DNA of 64,000 bases from Polytrichum commune (GCA_950295325.1 OX485803.1:58915554-58979553), one strand, 5' to 3'; positions 46,030 through 59,580 are shown, numbered from the stretch's first letter. Numbers and translations: made by a program. Notes: generated from the letters alone by a model not told the origin.

Positions 46030-46686
46030 CAATAGACTTATTCGTAAAGTAAGGCAGAAGAAACCACGAGTTTAGTTCCAAACCTTGAGTTCATGAGAAT
46101 TAACACAAAGTCACCCAAGTTTTCTCACTACTAAATTTATCATAGAAAAAGAGCGGTGGCATTCCAACTTTTTGGCTTGTCCTACTAGGATGGGTAGGCC
46201 AAGCTAGCCTTGCATAGGTTGAATTGGGATCTAGGATAGCACATCCCATATGCATACCCTATTTTAGATCCTAAAATTCTCTCAAAGTGTGATAGGTGGA
46301 AAGAGAAAGTCCCAAAATTTTCACCCAACTTTCAAAATAGGCTCCCAACAAGCTAACAAGCTCTCGGTAGAAAATTTCCTCAAAGAAAGATCAGACCCAC
46401 TAATAGACGGGGAAAGAACGAGTCGCTAGGTATAGATGAACTAGCCGAGTTTGAGAAATAACCGGTTGAAGTTCAAGACACCGGGAAAATAACTGGTCAT
46501 TTTTAGAGGAATCTATGGAATACACCTCAAATTTCGTGTAGGAAAACCAAAAGATCATAATATGTAACCAGTTAGACTCGAAAACACTAAAATTTCAGTT
46601 GTTTATGCCCAACAACCTCCTCGGACATTGTTTAAACCCACGGTTTCGTCCCTCTTTGAAGAACTTTATGGATAAGATAACTCTAA
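46030..46686. mobile_element. TIR element, family D copy 2 (with nested hAT MITE)
   Basis: The left end is CAATAGACTTATTCGTAAAG and the right end 'actttatggataagataact'. It matches 20261-20692 over its length apart from an inserted 233-base hAT MITE. Confidence 0.75.
46401..46633 (-). mobile_element. hAT-type MITE, family C copy 5, nested in family D
   Basis: Flanks AGACCCAC (46393-46400) and AAACCCAC (46634-46641) match at 7 of 8 bases. The family D copy at 20261-20692 reads straight through ('gatcaaacccatggttttg'), which shows the empty site. The body shares 'aaccggttgaagttcaag' with the family. Confidence 0.82.
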
Positions 46687-47242
46687 TATAATTGACTGCG
46701 TTCCACCTTAGGTGAGATTGGTGGGGGCCCAACTCCAAAAGCAAGACATCTATCCTTAGCCCCTTGAAATGCATTTGGATAGGGTTGCCTACTTGGCAAG
46801 ATGTGGTGACGACTCAAGTGCGGGGAATCATCACCATCTTCCAAAAACTAGTCTACTTTAAAGCAAGGCCCTCGCACATTTGTCCACTTATTCCGCACTA
46901 GCATTCCCCACCCCACCATCGGGAATAACTTTGGGTTTTTCACCACCCATCCAATTAATGCCGCCAAATGAACGACAATCCAAACTACGTAGGAGGCATG
47001 CAACCGCATTGAAGGATGCACCCCAACCTACACTTATGTGGTTGTTGTTCGGTTCATATTTCATGCTCTTCAACTTCTACCGGTTAGATTTACACAACCG
47101 CACTTGCATGAGCAAATCTACGATCAAGCATCAGCAGAGGTTAGATTGAGAATTGGACCTTCCATGATTTAGTTACAATTCTTGGAAGTGCATGCTTCTT
47201 GATTCTTTAATTGGAAACATAGGTCATCCCGATTGTGTTTAC

Positions 47243-47449
47243 TACATTGATTATCCCAATTAGTGTGTGTGTGTTACTATATCGGAGTTACGAAGTGCAG
47301 TATTGGTTTACTTAGGAGTTCAATAGGTTGTTCGGATATTATTGAACACAAATGACTTTGCTTGATAAAATGTTGCATTCTCATTTAGTAATTAGAGCAT
47401 TGCACAACTCTGAATAGTGCCAAGTAGTAATTGGGATAGTGAATGTGTT
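47243..47449. mobile_element. Inverted-repeat MITE, family G copy 2
   Basis: Shares 'gttcaataggttgtt' and 'atgactttgcttg' with 30516-30737. Arms are 'gattatcccaattagtg' and, mirrored, 'agtaattgggatagt'. Confidence 0.7.
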
Positions 47450-48891
47450 GAGTGTGGAGTAGTTAGTAACATTTAAAAAAAAAAAATCAGACCAATCTCT
47501 TTTAAACATGTGTCTTCATGGTGTTTGGTCTTTGATCTTAGCGAACCACACACCAATCAAATATGGGTGTCCGTATACGAAAAAGTAACCTATTCACACA
47601 TGCATGCCTTTTGCAAATGAGTCTTTCTTCATTTACTTCCCCATGTTTGTCGACTTAATAAGTATTTGACTGAACAAAGATTTGCAGTAACTGGGTCATA
47701 TGAAGTGATTTAACATATCTTGTGGTGAAGTAAATGAAGAGTCTCCCATCAACGTGCATTAAAATAGAGGACAAGAAGTGCAACTTTCGTTTCCTAACAC
47801 CATTGGTTGGGGGTGAAGTAAAAATATGTTCCCCTATAGGTTTATTGTGTGATTCATACTAAATTAATCTCAATAGACTAGTTTGGGGTCTTTGATCCTA
47901 ATTTAGGTGTTAGAAGCATATGTAAACAATAATTAATGGGCTTTACATAGGAATCAACGTTTTAACATGTCCGAATGCTAGGTGATGTGAACTTGTACTT
48001 GTTAGGGCTAGACACCCACCTCTTAGAGTTGGGCCCCCACCAACATATTACCCAAGGTGAAAATGTAGCCAAATTTTATAATATAGCATGTGTTATTCTT
48101 TTTATAATTGATTTGACCCTGGAATTAGCATTAAGGCATCTTTGATTACTCTAGAGGGACCGACAAGTTGAGACGAATTATTCACATATCTACAGGGATT
48201 AGGATTGTACTATATTTTGTTTATCTTAACAATAGTGGTGGGGTATCTAGCCATGGCTGGAAGTGTAGAGTTCATAATTAACCCCATATTTATATTGGAA
48301 GTCAATAGGACTAGGGATGAGATTGCACAAGCATAAACACATACACAAAGGCATATGAACAATGCTTGGAGTGAGATGGGTCTCATGCTCTCTTTGCTTT
48401 GCCTTTTATTGCTTTCCTTTCTTTCTTTGGTTCATACAAACAATATGGGATAACTCGAATCCCTCTTCGGACTGGCGTTATGGCCTTATTCTCACCTTAT
48501 TGTTTCTCATGCCTCTTTCATTACATTTCGATCGACTACGAGCAATCTAATGCTCTACCTTCTATAATTTACGCCTTGCTATGGATGATGCCATACAACC
48601 GCCTGCACTACAACGGTCGACATACGCCAAGGACCCCAACCATGTGGGCTCAGAGGTTATAACATTGTGAACTTCATATAAACTTTCACACTCCAATGAA
48701 GAATGTGGATTGCTTTTTCCATATGATTTAACACCTAAATCGTGATCAAACTCCACCAACACTCCATTGACACATTTGGGTCTCCAAACTTGTCGAACCA
48801 CAACTTGTTGCCATGGATATGCAATGGCCCCCTTACACTAATGAAGGAACACGTTGGACTAGAAAGATCTCATATTTAAGTAAAATTGGAC
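47450..48891. other. Gap without a recognised gene
   Basis: Short frames only (longest 87 residues), without family resemblance. Confidence 0.4.
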
Positions 48892-48894
48892 TAA

Positions 48895-49169
48895 GGGTTG
48901 GTTCACACGGGGTTAAGTCCCAACATGGAGGCAAAGTCCCAACTTCTAAGCCTCAAGTAATCACTAAAACATGGTTAAGTATTATAAGAGTCGGATCTCA
49001 ATTATTTTATGCAAAAATATTTGTAGGACTTGGGTTGAAAGTTGGGTCTAGCTTTTTGCTCAACCCAACTTACAACACAAGTCCCAAGCCTCACCTCAGA
49101 AAGTGTTGCCATGTAGGCATCCATGTCATAGTTGGGACTTATAACTTGGGACCCCGTGTGAACTAGCTC
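48895..49169. mobile_element. PIF/Harbinger-type MITE, GGGTTGGTTCACACGGGG family
   Basis: Ends are GGGTTGGTTCACACGGGGT and ACCCCGTGTGAACTAGCTC, with TAA on both sides (48892-48894 and 49170-49172). The word 'aagtcccaac' recurs inside. Confidence 0.85.
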
Positions 49170-49172
49170 TAA

Positions 49173-49380
49173 AGGTTGGTTCGCACGGGGTCCCAAGTCC
49201 CACCCATCTCAATAAGTCCCAACTTGAAGGTAAAGTCCCAAATTCTGAGCCTCGAGAGGCCATTACAATATAATTTACATGGAACTTAGGACTTGCCCGT
49301 GTGAAGTGCAAAGTTCCATGTACAAGTCCCAAGTCCCATTTCCAATGTAAAGTCCCAAGGGATCTCTTGAGTACTTTTAT
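49173..49380. mobile_element. Second, partial element with the same terminal repeat
   Basis: It begins 'ggttggttcgcacggggtcc' directly after the previous element's target duplication and repeats 'aagtcccaa' several times. No matching right end was found, so it may be the left end of the Harbinger transposon that follows. Confidence 0.55.
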
Positions 49381-49429
49381 CACCATGGAAGTATGCGCTA
49401 ACCTTCTTTACAAATTTTATAACCATAGA

Positions 49430-50290
49430 TGAAGAAGACATCGCATTCTTGTTTTTTTGCTCTCTTCATGGATATGAAACATGTGATTGTTGCATCATTG
49501 GCATTTACAAAATGTTATGTATGAACAAATGTTTAACTGGTGTTGATGGTTGTTTTCATTCTTGAAGGAGGTTAATGAACACTCTAAGGTCTTTATGGAA
49601 ATACAAGAGGGTAGGTGGATATGTAGAACATAATGTTTTGAGTTAATTTTTGGAGAATATATTCAAGAAGATTATGCAAGTGAATCTCCTCACATTTAAA
49701 TATTCATGCATAATTGTAGGCATATTTTGGAAAAAATGATACAAATATGAAAAAATATTTTCCCTTAGATACTAGAATTGCTTTGACATTAGCACGATTA
49801 GAATGTGACAATACTTTCATTATATGTGCTGATATATATGGGATTGCAGGTATTTGGCATGTGACCTCATATTATTGTAACAAAGGATTTTATACAACAA
49901 GGGATTGTAGATGCACAATGCAAGTTGTGGAATTATGATTTTGGGTGGCCATATACAAGATTGGGCATTATTTCAAACCATAATTTGAAAAGAATGCCAT
50001 GAAAGGAGTATTTCTACCTTATAAGTTCATTGCTGATGCAACTTATTCTATGCGTCCCTGGTTCACTCACCTTTCAAAGGTGAGATCAAATGCCTCTCAA
50101 GTGAGAATGTGCACGGAAACTTCATTCAATCAAGCACATATATGGCGGTTGAACAAACATTTTGGCACATTGGAGGGGAGTTGAAGAATATTACCGAAAA
50201 GAGTCAACATACCTTTACAACATGATCCTGAGATTGTTGTTGCTTACATCTCTCTTCATAATATGTGCATATGTCAAGTTGACCTAGCAA
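49430..50290 (+). pseudogene. Decayed Harbinger/PIF transposase relic
   Basis: Pieces match the DDE_4 (Harbinger) transposase order. FPLDTRIALTLARLECDNTF and CADIYGIAG (about 49762-49850) correspond to the N-terminal helix-turn-helix block. SYYCNKGFYTT follows almost directly, so a large middle segment with the first catalytic Asp is missing. YKFIADATYSMRPW (about 50020-50063) corresponds to the block around the second catalytic Asp (GDxAYPLxPW). NFIQSST and AVEQTFWH-like text (50123-50165) correspond to the block with the catalytic Glu, and LQHDPEIVVAYISLHNMCI-like text (50213-50275) matches the C-terminal block LRHVPxxVxACxxLHNxCI. Several frame changes are present, so it is inactive. Confidence 0.85.
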
Positions 50291-51362
50291 ATACGGTCTG
50301 ATTGACTTCAAATTCTCACATAAAGAATGTATGGTAGTCTAGTTCATAATCTCTATATAGTTGAATTTGAAGGAAACAAAGTATGTTTGCTACATGACAT
50401 AAATTTTCAACATTGGTGCTAGAGGTGCATGAAAATGAGATGTAAAGGCTTGAGCGCTTAGGGGTTAAGTTGGGTAATAAAAGATTTATGGGTAATTTCT
50501 TGAATGCATGCCATGAGGATCAAAGGTGGTATGGTGTTCCATCCTAATTGTTGTGAATGAGGAATGAGAATGTCATATTTTGTATGTTTATGGGCAATGA
50601 TCGCAAATGGGAAACAATCATTCCAATGAGTGAAATTGATGAATTGGATAGTGAGGTGCGGGGACGGGGAGAACATGGGCTTTAACATAGGATATTTTCA
50701 TTAGGCGTAGAGGATATCTTGGCATAGGTGAACTATAAAATTGCATTTGGGATGGTAGCATGGAGGACCCAGGATGGCATGATGTTTTCAGTTAGTTTGT
50801 TGTCCTAAATTCCTATGTGGACCAAAGTAAAATGTCAAGTGGATGGGTGGGCAAAGAGTGTTTTGGCAATGGTGTGAACAACTTTGCTATGCCTATTGGT
50901 TCAAAGAATATTGATGCGTTTATTAGTGTAGTGTGCGAGAAGGTGGCGACAATTTTTGAATCCGTTGAGGTGGAACAAGTTGCATAAAGGAGAAAATTGT
51001 GTCTCAAAGATTTTGTTTGTTTGTGGAAGTTACCCATATATTGTCTGGTGCATAATTTGAGTGTCAAAGGTTTGTTTTGGAGGTCCAAAAGAGGTTACAT
51101 CATTTTAGGTGGATGTCATCATTAGTGAGCCATCTTTTGACGCATGGATACGTAAGAGTAGTGTATGAGGCGGTGGCATTGATATGTTCTGTTCCTATAT
51201 ATCTTTTTAAGTTTCCAATGAAGCCGTCATGTTGAGTGGATGTAGGTACGCTAGCTGGCCAATAGGATAGTCGATGGCCAATGTGATGGAAAGGAACAAG
51301 TGAAACTGAGTGCTTACATTTCCAATACGTTAAAGGCCTTCTTGTGGGCATCAAAACAAAGA
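50291..51362. other. Unresolved stretch downstream of the Harbinger relic
   Basis: Frames on both strands are broken. Short tryptophan-containing fragments near 50520-50680 hint at an old coding element, but no family could be assigned. No mirror of the 49173 terminal repeat was seen. Confidence 0.3.
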
Positions 51363-51780
51363 GTGCTAATAAAGGGTGCTAACATCAACACCCCACCCAA
51401 CACCAACACCCTCACTTCTTACACAATGTGTACATGTTGATCTAAGAATGTCCTCCACCTAAACATCAAGTTCCCCTTCTTAACTATGGGTCATCTACCA
51501 ATACAACTTTGAACTCTAATAACTTTTGCATAAACAATACTCTACATACTATGGATGTGTCAGTATCCCCTCTCTACTGCTAACAAGAATAACCTAAAAC
51601 GTATTAATATGATACTAGGATACATGCTGGGACGAACCGACCCGTACACTGGTTCCTTGAAGGCAAGGGTTTAAGCATCCAACAAGGAATGAGCGTATGG
51701 GTTAGTTCACCCAAATCCTAGTATACATGTGCAGTGCTTAAAATTACACTTCCTAGTGCCATCTACCTTAGTAGCAACTT
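51363..51780 (+). repeat. Dispersed repeat, family J copy 2
   Basis: Matches about 21355-21625. It contains an extra segment of about 140 bases (about 51600-51740), bounded by 'ctaggatacatg' and 'cctagtatacatg', that is absent from the other copy. Confidence 0.55.
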
Positions 51781-52394
51781 TCATGTCGATAAGTATTAAT
51801 TGGAGCAACAGTTTTTTTTGTTTTTTAACTGTACTTTCACGTGAAAGGTGTGCACACGTGGCTGCTTATGCTTCTGGAAACTTCTCCCACTTGAATATAT
51901 TTTTTGGAGATTGACAGTGAGCATTCAAACAGGTCACATGTGAGCACGGGGGTAGTAGTAGAAGACATGCCTAATTTGGTTACATTTCACGTTAGTTGAA
52001 CACCTATAGTTGAGTGGGATGTGGTTAAGTGCGGCTCCAAGAACGGATGCCAAAAAGACACGTGTTCAAAAGGGGTTGGTCTGTGTGCTCAAAATCGTGA
52101 GAACCATTCTAAGTTCAATAGTGAACTTAATTGGGGATAATGAACACGAAAATCTTCACTTTTGATAATTGAATAGAAAAAAAAGTCATGTGAGCTCCAA
52201 AAATGGTGGTGAAAGTGGCTATGGCCTTGATCTAGATTTGCTAACCATCTTGTGTTGATCGCACATCCATATCCTAGGAGAAGTGGGCAAGTTGGGAATT
52301 GTAACGACTTGAGAACTATCTACAAGAGTCAAACGTGCTTTGAACACTTTGGCGAGCTCGTGACTCACCCAGTAATGTAGTGTCACTTAAGTTA
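51781..52394. other. Gap without a recognised gene
   Basis: A CACGTG word occurs near 51855. Otherwise nothing was recognised. Confidence 0.4.
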
Positions 52395-52674
52395 CAATAA
52401 GTTTTTTCTATAAATAAATAAATAAAATTCACTACACCTCACCCTCTAAGTGGTGGTACTACGTTATCGGATGATTTCTACTAATGACGGTTACATGCTA
52501 CCAGTTGTTGTTAATGGCTATTAGTTATTAAATGTAATGTCTACTCCCTGCAAGGGGTGCGGTAGTTCCACATCCAACCTCATTGTCCTTAGGGCGTGGC
52601 CAAGGATGTTTTACGAACAAACACTCTATTGACTCTGGAAACCGATCTTCTTCTTCTTCTTCTTCTTCTTCTCA
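52395..52674 (+). mobile_element. Non-LTR retroposon with (TTC)n tail, longest copy
   Basis: The 12 bases TCACTTAAGTTA at 52383-52394 recur at 52675-52686. The 280 bases between them end in a (TTC)n tail. The 3' half is homologous to the 122-base copies ('tgttcgtaaaacatccttgg' against 'tgttcgtagaacatcctagg' in the mirrored reading), and the middle ('atgtctactccctgcaagggg') resembles the flank at 27060-27120. Confidence 0.8.
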
Positions 52675-52686
52675 TCACTTAAGTTA

Positions 52687-53474
52687 TGCTATGCCTGAGA
52701 ATGTGCCTCTTGTGCTGCCAACTGGCATCCGATTTATATCACTTATAAAATGAATGCTTGGGAATGACGTAGTTGAGTAAATGAGTGCCAAGTATCATTC
52801 AAGAAGGGGTGTTGTGAAGAGGTGGAGCTGCCACGTGTTGTTGCTATTACCATAACTAATGTCCGAGTCACTTTCAATGCACAAAAGTTCCAAAGTTCCA
52901 AAGTGCTACAGTAGTAGTAGAGACGACGGTGAAGAAGTGCACCATTCGGTTGAGAATTTCAACGCAAGACATGGTTCTTTGAGGCCATGGTTGGTATGGC
53001 AGGCAACATAAATAATAATCATAATTTGTACGTCTCAAGTTGGAGTTTTTCGGAGGTCAAGTTTCTTGTCTGAGGGTTTGAGGTTGCCCAAGAAACTTAA
53101 CATCCGTAGAACTCTCGTAGCAACAATGTGTTGCCATGTTGGCAGCCATGTCATTTTTCATCCATGCTTGAAGTTCTCCACCGGAAAAGTCTTGGATGTT
53201 GTGTAGATCCCAGCCAGTGAAGACCCCATTTGTAGCCAATCATAGTGCTCCGTTCACTAAAACTGTTGACTGGTGCACTTCTGCATTGTAATTTAAACCA
53301 ACCCTCACTCAAACCGAGTGTAAGATAGATGAGCATGATATGATTACGTTTAGGAAGTTTTGTAAAGTGTTGGTGCGCTATCTCCTATTTGAATACCATT
53401 GGGGTATTTATATCAAGGTTTTCATAGTTTTTAGATACAAGTAGGGGTATGGGTATTTGACAATTTTTTTGTTC
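52687..53474. other. Gap without a recognised gene
   Basis: A CCACGTG word near 52832 is the only regulatory-type match. No gene is supported. Confidence 0.4.
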
Positions 53475-53740
53475 TCGAGATTATTTGGGTAAATATACCA
53501 TGCAAAAATGTTCGCGCTTGGATCAAATCGCCATAGTATCAATATGATTTTAAATGGTAATGACCCTAATAACAACTTGGGTATACAAAGATTCTCTCAC
53601 CTTGATGTACCCACCAAACATCAACATTTGACTAGTACTACAATTTGATACCCATGGGTAGGTTCTTTGATACCATTATTGATATTAATTATTAGTTTTA
53701 TGCATTCGCCTATATGCAAAACCAACATTGGTTTGAGATC
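53475..53740 (+). repeat. Dispersed repeat, family I copy 2
   Basis: Partner of 8455-8705: 'agtatcaatatgatttta', 'tctctcaccttgatgtaccc' and 'gtaggttctttgatac' correspond. Confidence 0.6.
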
Positions 53741-54158
53741 TTCTCATGCAAAACAAATTTAGGAAAAGAAACCCATTTGATGAAGCGGAGGAAATTTTGT
53801 ACAATTTAATGCCATATGGATGAGATTAAACAATTAAACTCCTAAACTTTGTGACAAATCTTCAAATTGCATAATACATGCAATTTTTAAAGTGTTGAGC
53901 ATTGACTTTTTGACTATCACAACCAACGAGTTATCATATTGATCCTTATAACTATATATTTGTTTATTTTAGGAGGATAGTGAACCTTTTCGAACCTAAA
54001 AGTAGGTGTTTGGATAAGGATGGTGTTTGAACAAGACTTATGTACCTTGTACGAAATATATGAGTAGTGGAGTTCATTTGGCCCAACACAATATTCCTAG
54101 AGCTCATTCATGTTGGGAAAAACTATGTTACATTGCGGACTTCATGTGGTCTTACATG

Positions 54159-54960
54159 CTACACTGATTATCCCATTTAGTGCGTGTTACTATTCGGAAC
54201 TCCTTAGTGTAGTGTTATAACTACACTAAATATACCAATTAGTGAGTGTGGGAAAAGAGTGAATTTGATACTAGATTCTTTTACGCCATGAATTTGTGCC
54301 ACCAAATGATTTAGGGAGCATTGTTCATCTTGGCACTTGGCACTATTCACTTAAAATACTGCCACTTGGCATTATTTGTCAAAGTACCAACATTTAGCAC
54401 TATTCAGTGACAAGCATGTGGCATGCACTAATCACAAGCACAAACTAATTTTCCTGAAATCTATGGAAAATGAGCATAAAATCTACTGTATTCATGAATT
54501 AGTGTCACTCAATAGCAACTTCAACACTCGGTAATTTTAAGATTTGGCTAGATTGTGTGTGTGACTTGAATTAATACCACTGTCAGCAATTGGTATATTT
54601 AGTATAGTACACATGTATTGTATTTAGTGTCACTTACTAGATGGAATTGCACAATGCTATATTTATTTATTGTTTATCTCACATTTTACCAACAAATGTC
54701 AAATAAATTGTTTGGACATTATAAAACATTAACAACTTTACTTGGTAATAAAGTACATCAATAGTACAAATATATATCATTGTGGAACTCCACATAGTAA
54801 GTGACACTAAATATGATATTTAGTGTAGTGAATGAGAATGTAATATATTTTACCAAGAAAAATGATTTCAGTTTTGTTAGTAAAAAGTGAACTCCCGAGA
54901 AAGATGTTTTCGCATTGTGTAGTTCCAAATAGTAACATGCACAAAATGGGATAATTCTAA
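54159..54960. mobile_element. Family G MITE copy split by other insertions
   Basis: The left arm 'ctgattatcccatttagtgc' is at 54163-54182. The mirrored right arm 'aaatagtaacatgcacaaaa' then 'tgggataatt' is at 54928-54957. The interior includes a family F MITE (54608-54827) and other TA-family fragments. Confidence 0.6.
54608..54827. mobile_element. TA-flanked MITE, family F copy 2
   Basis: Right end TGATATTTAGTGTA. Inner arms 'tagtgtcacttacta' and, mirrored, 'tagtaagtgacacta'. Closely matches 17178-17390 and 59581-59801. Confidence 0.8.
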
Positions 54961-55084
54961 CCACATAATGAAGTTTTAAGTCAGTAAATGGTTTTATCAT
55001 CTATGAAGATCCTAGAATTTGAGTTATATACATTCATAGAATTCAAAGTCATCTCTATAATGGAAGAGTTCCAGCATTAAGACC

Positions 55085-55452
55085 TACACTAAATATTATA
55101 TTTTAGTGTCATATGGTATTTTATGTCACTATGGTAACTTTGGGATGATACTTCTTATGGATTAGTGAACAAATATTGTCATGAATGATGAATGAGTTCA
55201 TCCATTGGCCAAATACCTACCTTCTCTTGTCAGCAACTTGTGATGAAATATTGTCATTGATGATTGAAAATTGGATGAAAAATCACATGGTAAGTGATGG
55301 TTATTGCAACATTGTAATCTATAATCCCCCAAAATTTCTACAAGAAATGAAAAATAATGTTGGGTTATCATTTAGTGTTGGTGACACTATACCACAATTT
55401 AAAATTAGTATTGAGCAAGACAATGGTGACGTTAAATTTCATGTTTAGTGTA
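55085..55452 (+). mobile_element. TA-flanked MITE, family E copy
   Basis: The ends are TACACTAAATATTATATTTT and 'aaatttcatgtttagtgta'. The body is collinear with 45571-45947. Confidence 0.82.
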
Positions 55453-58400
55453 GTTATTCCCACAATATTGTCACAATTTAATTATACTTAGATAGTCTCT
55501 GAAGTTGGATGATAGAAGTTTCTATCTAATGAAAAAGAATGCACTAAACATCCACTAAATACCTAACATATGTAGCTCTAAACAAAAGGAATCTAGACCA
55601 CCTGAAAAAGAAAAAACACAGACACACACACAAAACGAGCCAATGCCCCCCCCCCCCCCCTCCTTCCCCCCTCAAAAAAAGTTCAAATATTTGCCCTTGT
55701 AACTTAGGACCTCTCTTCAACTCCTAAATACTAGAGCGGATGTTTTTATCCATGTAGTTATGTTTGCCCAACATTACCAGTGTACACATTTGCATTATAA
55801 TCTTATTGTTTTGAACACATTAATGACTAAAAAATTGAGTCAACGATCCTAACTACATAAAAATATCCTCTATACAATCAAATCCATCATAAGAGTTGTT
55901 GATTTTCCTTCATAAGTTGTTGAACTGGATTGAACTAAGGAGAAGACATTACACCTTATATTGTCCGAATGGGACCCACATGAGCAATCTAAGACTAACA
56001 AACTCTCCTTCACGTTAGTGCAAAACAATGATGCTAGTTTTTCTTTTGTATCTCTATATAAAAGAGCGCATTCAAATACTTATAAGGTAAGGACAAATTT
56101 GGGAAAAAACCGAATCCTCCATAATGATTGTATCATAGAAACTACATATTAGCCATCCAATTATACCATAAGAATCACATATTTGCAAACCCGAGCCAAA
56201 CATATTACCGAGAACTCCCATATGAGAAATCACCATCACCGGAATGATAATCTTTGACGACCCTCTCTAAAATGAAATATGAAAATATTATGCTTGGAAT
56301 GTGTGTATTCCACATAACATTACTAAGCTTTATCCATTGATGATTTAGAAATTCATCCATGTAGGGCCATCTCACCATCAAAAATTAGAGAACATATTTT
56401 TCATAGCTTCATAAGATCACTCAACGACCATGACATGCTTTGTGGGCGCAACAAATAGTCCAAAAACAATGCTTGCATTCCCCCTCCCACCAACTTGAAT
56501 TTGGGTTCTTGGTGAGTCACGATTAACATGTGTACATTTCCTTGTAATAGAAAGCGAACCAGAAGTTCCAAGTAAGCATACTATTCGTGAAAACGCCACA
56601 TGGCATGTAAAAAAGTCATATATGTCATTTTCTTGAATCCGAGGAAGGCCAACTTGGATTGGTCTTTGGAGGCAGCTTTTGCCAACTACCAAGGTTTTGC
56701 CAACTATAGTTTTTTTTCAAAGTTCAAGTGCATTTCACAAGACTAGAAACCGAGTTAGCTTGGAAATAGACATCATATGTGAATGTGATGTTGTCACAAA
56801 TACTATGCTGATAAGTAACGTTATACTTTAAACTTGAACACCTTTGTATCAAATTCGAGTATATTATGTGCAGTTGTATAGAAAACAAGAAAAGTTTGCT
56901 ACGAAGTTCAATGATGTTGGAATTTGTGTGCATTTCTTCCATCCCCAATCTATTCCATGAAATAGAATAGAGACAAGCTTCTATCCATATGCCACATGAA
57001 GGTTTTCCTTTTGGTTTGTATCTCATGTTTTTCTCCCCAGTAACATGCCATTGTCAAATATCTTTTGGACAGTTGTCAAAACAAATCTTTTAGTTATAGG
57101 GATTGCTTCCTCTAACAACAATGTTTAGAAACCATGAATATCAGATATTGAGTACTTAATGACCCACATGCTACACTAATAATTTATGAAGTTTGCATGA
57201 GATTGTTTTCTCTCTATTACTAGAAATATGGCTTGGTTCTTGTGGATATTACATGGAATCACATGGCTGCCATCTACAAAATCTGCCTCAAAATGTTTCA
57301 ATTTTTCATTTTGAACCTAAATGGTGATTTTCCATTGATACATCCATCACCTCACAGTTATTAACACGAGCACATGCACCAATGAACCCCCATACAACAC
57401 AATCCCGCCATGGATCTTAGAGTGCAATTGCAATACCACATGGTGTAAACAAATTGCTAGGCTCGACAAGACATTGTGTGTGTATATCTATATATATAAT
57501 GAAGCAAATCAACCTCTTAACCCCCTCACAGACACTAACAATTTAATCACTAGATCTCACTTGCACCATAAGATGCATACAATTAGTACATAGACTTAGT
57601 CTAGGTCCTAATAAAACCAAAGGTGGATTGTAAACCCCAGTTATAACTATCACCACCACATAGATTAGAGGGCCATACACAACCAAAACTTCACAAAACT
57701 AAAAGAAGACTACGTTCTTCCTCATTTGTCAGATAATCATTGAAGACAATGCATCAAGTAGCAATAAAATACCTCACATATCTCATACGAAAAAAGAAAA
57801 AAAATTAGACAACAAACAAAGACAAGTGACCCCACCTATGACACTTAAACCACCCCTTTCCTCACTCTTATATCAAATGTTTAATTACCCAAGTTTTGAT
57901 CTTCAAAGCTCCAAGATTTTGCACACCTTCGTACTTTTGAATTTGAAACGAACTATTGACAAACCAAGGTCATTGCTACAATAGCACCTTGAGCCCTCTA
58001 GAATAATACTTGGGCTACTATAGGTGTCATGTGCACCTACAATGGATGAAGTCACATGGCTTGTTAAACTTGGCCTCTCATGTACCATAAATGAATGAAG
58101 GTGCAAATTTGAGTTTTGGAGTGTGGGTTTAGTAGGGAGTGTCTTTGACAACTTGGGGAGTTTATTTCAATTACCCAACAACTCAATCTTGAAGGAGATG
58201 GTGGTCATTGTCATTCATAACATTATTTAGTCATGTGAGTCAGTTTCACTAACCATGGGATAAAGCAACTATATTGCATGAGGCCTCCAAACAAAGTAAT
58301 AACATTTTGGATCTTATTGTTCATACATTTAAGCTAGTACTTGAAAATTTGGGTGGAGTTATATCCCAACACTATTCATAAGGAGCAATGTTCACCCCAA

Positions 58401-59580
58401 CATTATTTATTGAAAATATTGGCACTATTCACAATATTTTTATATTAATCATACCGGCACTATCCACTATCCATACCAGTGTCAATTTATTCTGAGTATC
58501 TAAATTTCTTCACATGAAGGTAAGACGTTGGAGGCCCATGTTGGATGTTAAATATAGAAATGGACCTCAACCATACAGGTGAAATAATATCATGTTCTGA
58601 CCATGATTATTGGTTCATTTGTTAGTACTTAGGTATAATCCACCTATTCGCAAGCTCAACCAAATTGCACATATAAGTGTTCAACGTATTCCTTTGGTAA
58701 GGTGACCTCACATAAGTGCAAACTCGATTTCATGAAGGTTCTAAGGTAGTTCATGAACCTTCAAGCCAATTTTACTAAGTGGTCTACCAATTTCGTGAAC
58801 TCTCTAAATTAGTTCATGATTCTTCTAAACCTACTTGACATGTGGCACATCTCAATTTCACGATAGTGGACCTTTACCTTTGGCAACTTCATGAATCTTC
58901 TAAACCAATTTCGTATATCTTTCACACTCTATGGTATTCATTTTTTCAACTTCTTGCTCCACCTCCTCATTTCACATTCTTTGCCTTCTCATTGTTCATT
59001 GGTTGTGTTTACATGGAAGTTTCTAGACTTGACTTTGATTTTTCTTTGGTCTTTCATTGTAATATCTCAAAATTGGAAGCAAGCAGTGCCAATTCTTCTA
59101 TGCTCTTTGATTACCAAGCAAGCATCACTACAAACGTAGTCCAAGGTTGGATAATAGAGGTCCATCAGAATTTTGGTACAACTAGTTGTGGGGAGTGATT
59201 AAAAGAATCTTATACATGATGTACTATTCTTTATTAATAAAGTTCCTCATACAACTCATGGAGTTAATTTTGTGACGTTGTGAAGATTGTGTAACACTCT
59301 TTGTGATTAATGATGGTTGGCTGGATGAGACAATTTAAAAGCCACGCCGACAACCAAAATTTGTAAGTGGAGTTGAAAGTGCCTACAACAAGACAATATA
59401 TATTAACCTCACTTTCCTCTTGACACACCCTTCAAGCAATGTTTTGATCCATCACAATGCCATTGTTTATCCCCTAGGATGCCACTCTTTGTAAGATAGT
59501 AAGAACCACATGCAAAATAGTATAGTGTGAAATAAAGTCTAGAGTAAAAATCATAAAACAATTAACATAATGCAGGACAC
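55453..59580. other. Long gap without a recognised gene or clear element
   Basis: A poly-C run lies near 55646-55661, and a short TA-rich run near 57484-57498. Frames are short (longest 118 residues, 58842-59198) and lack family resemblance. 'ttcatgaa...cttctaaacc' words repeat near 58810-58910. Confidence 0.45.
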
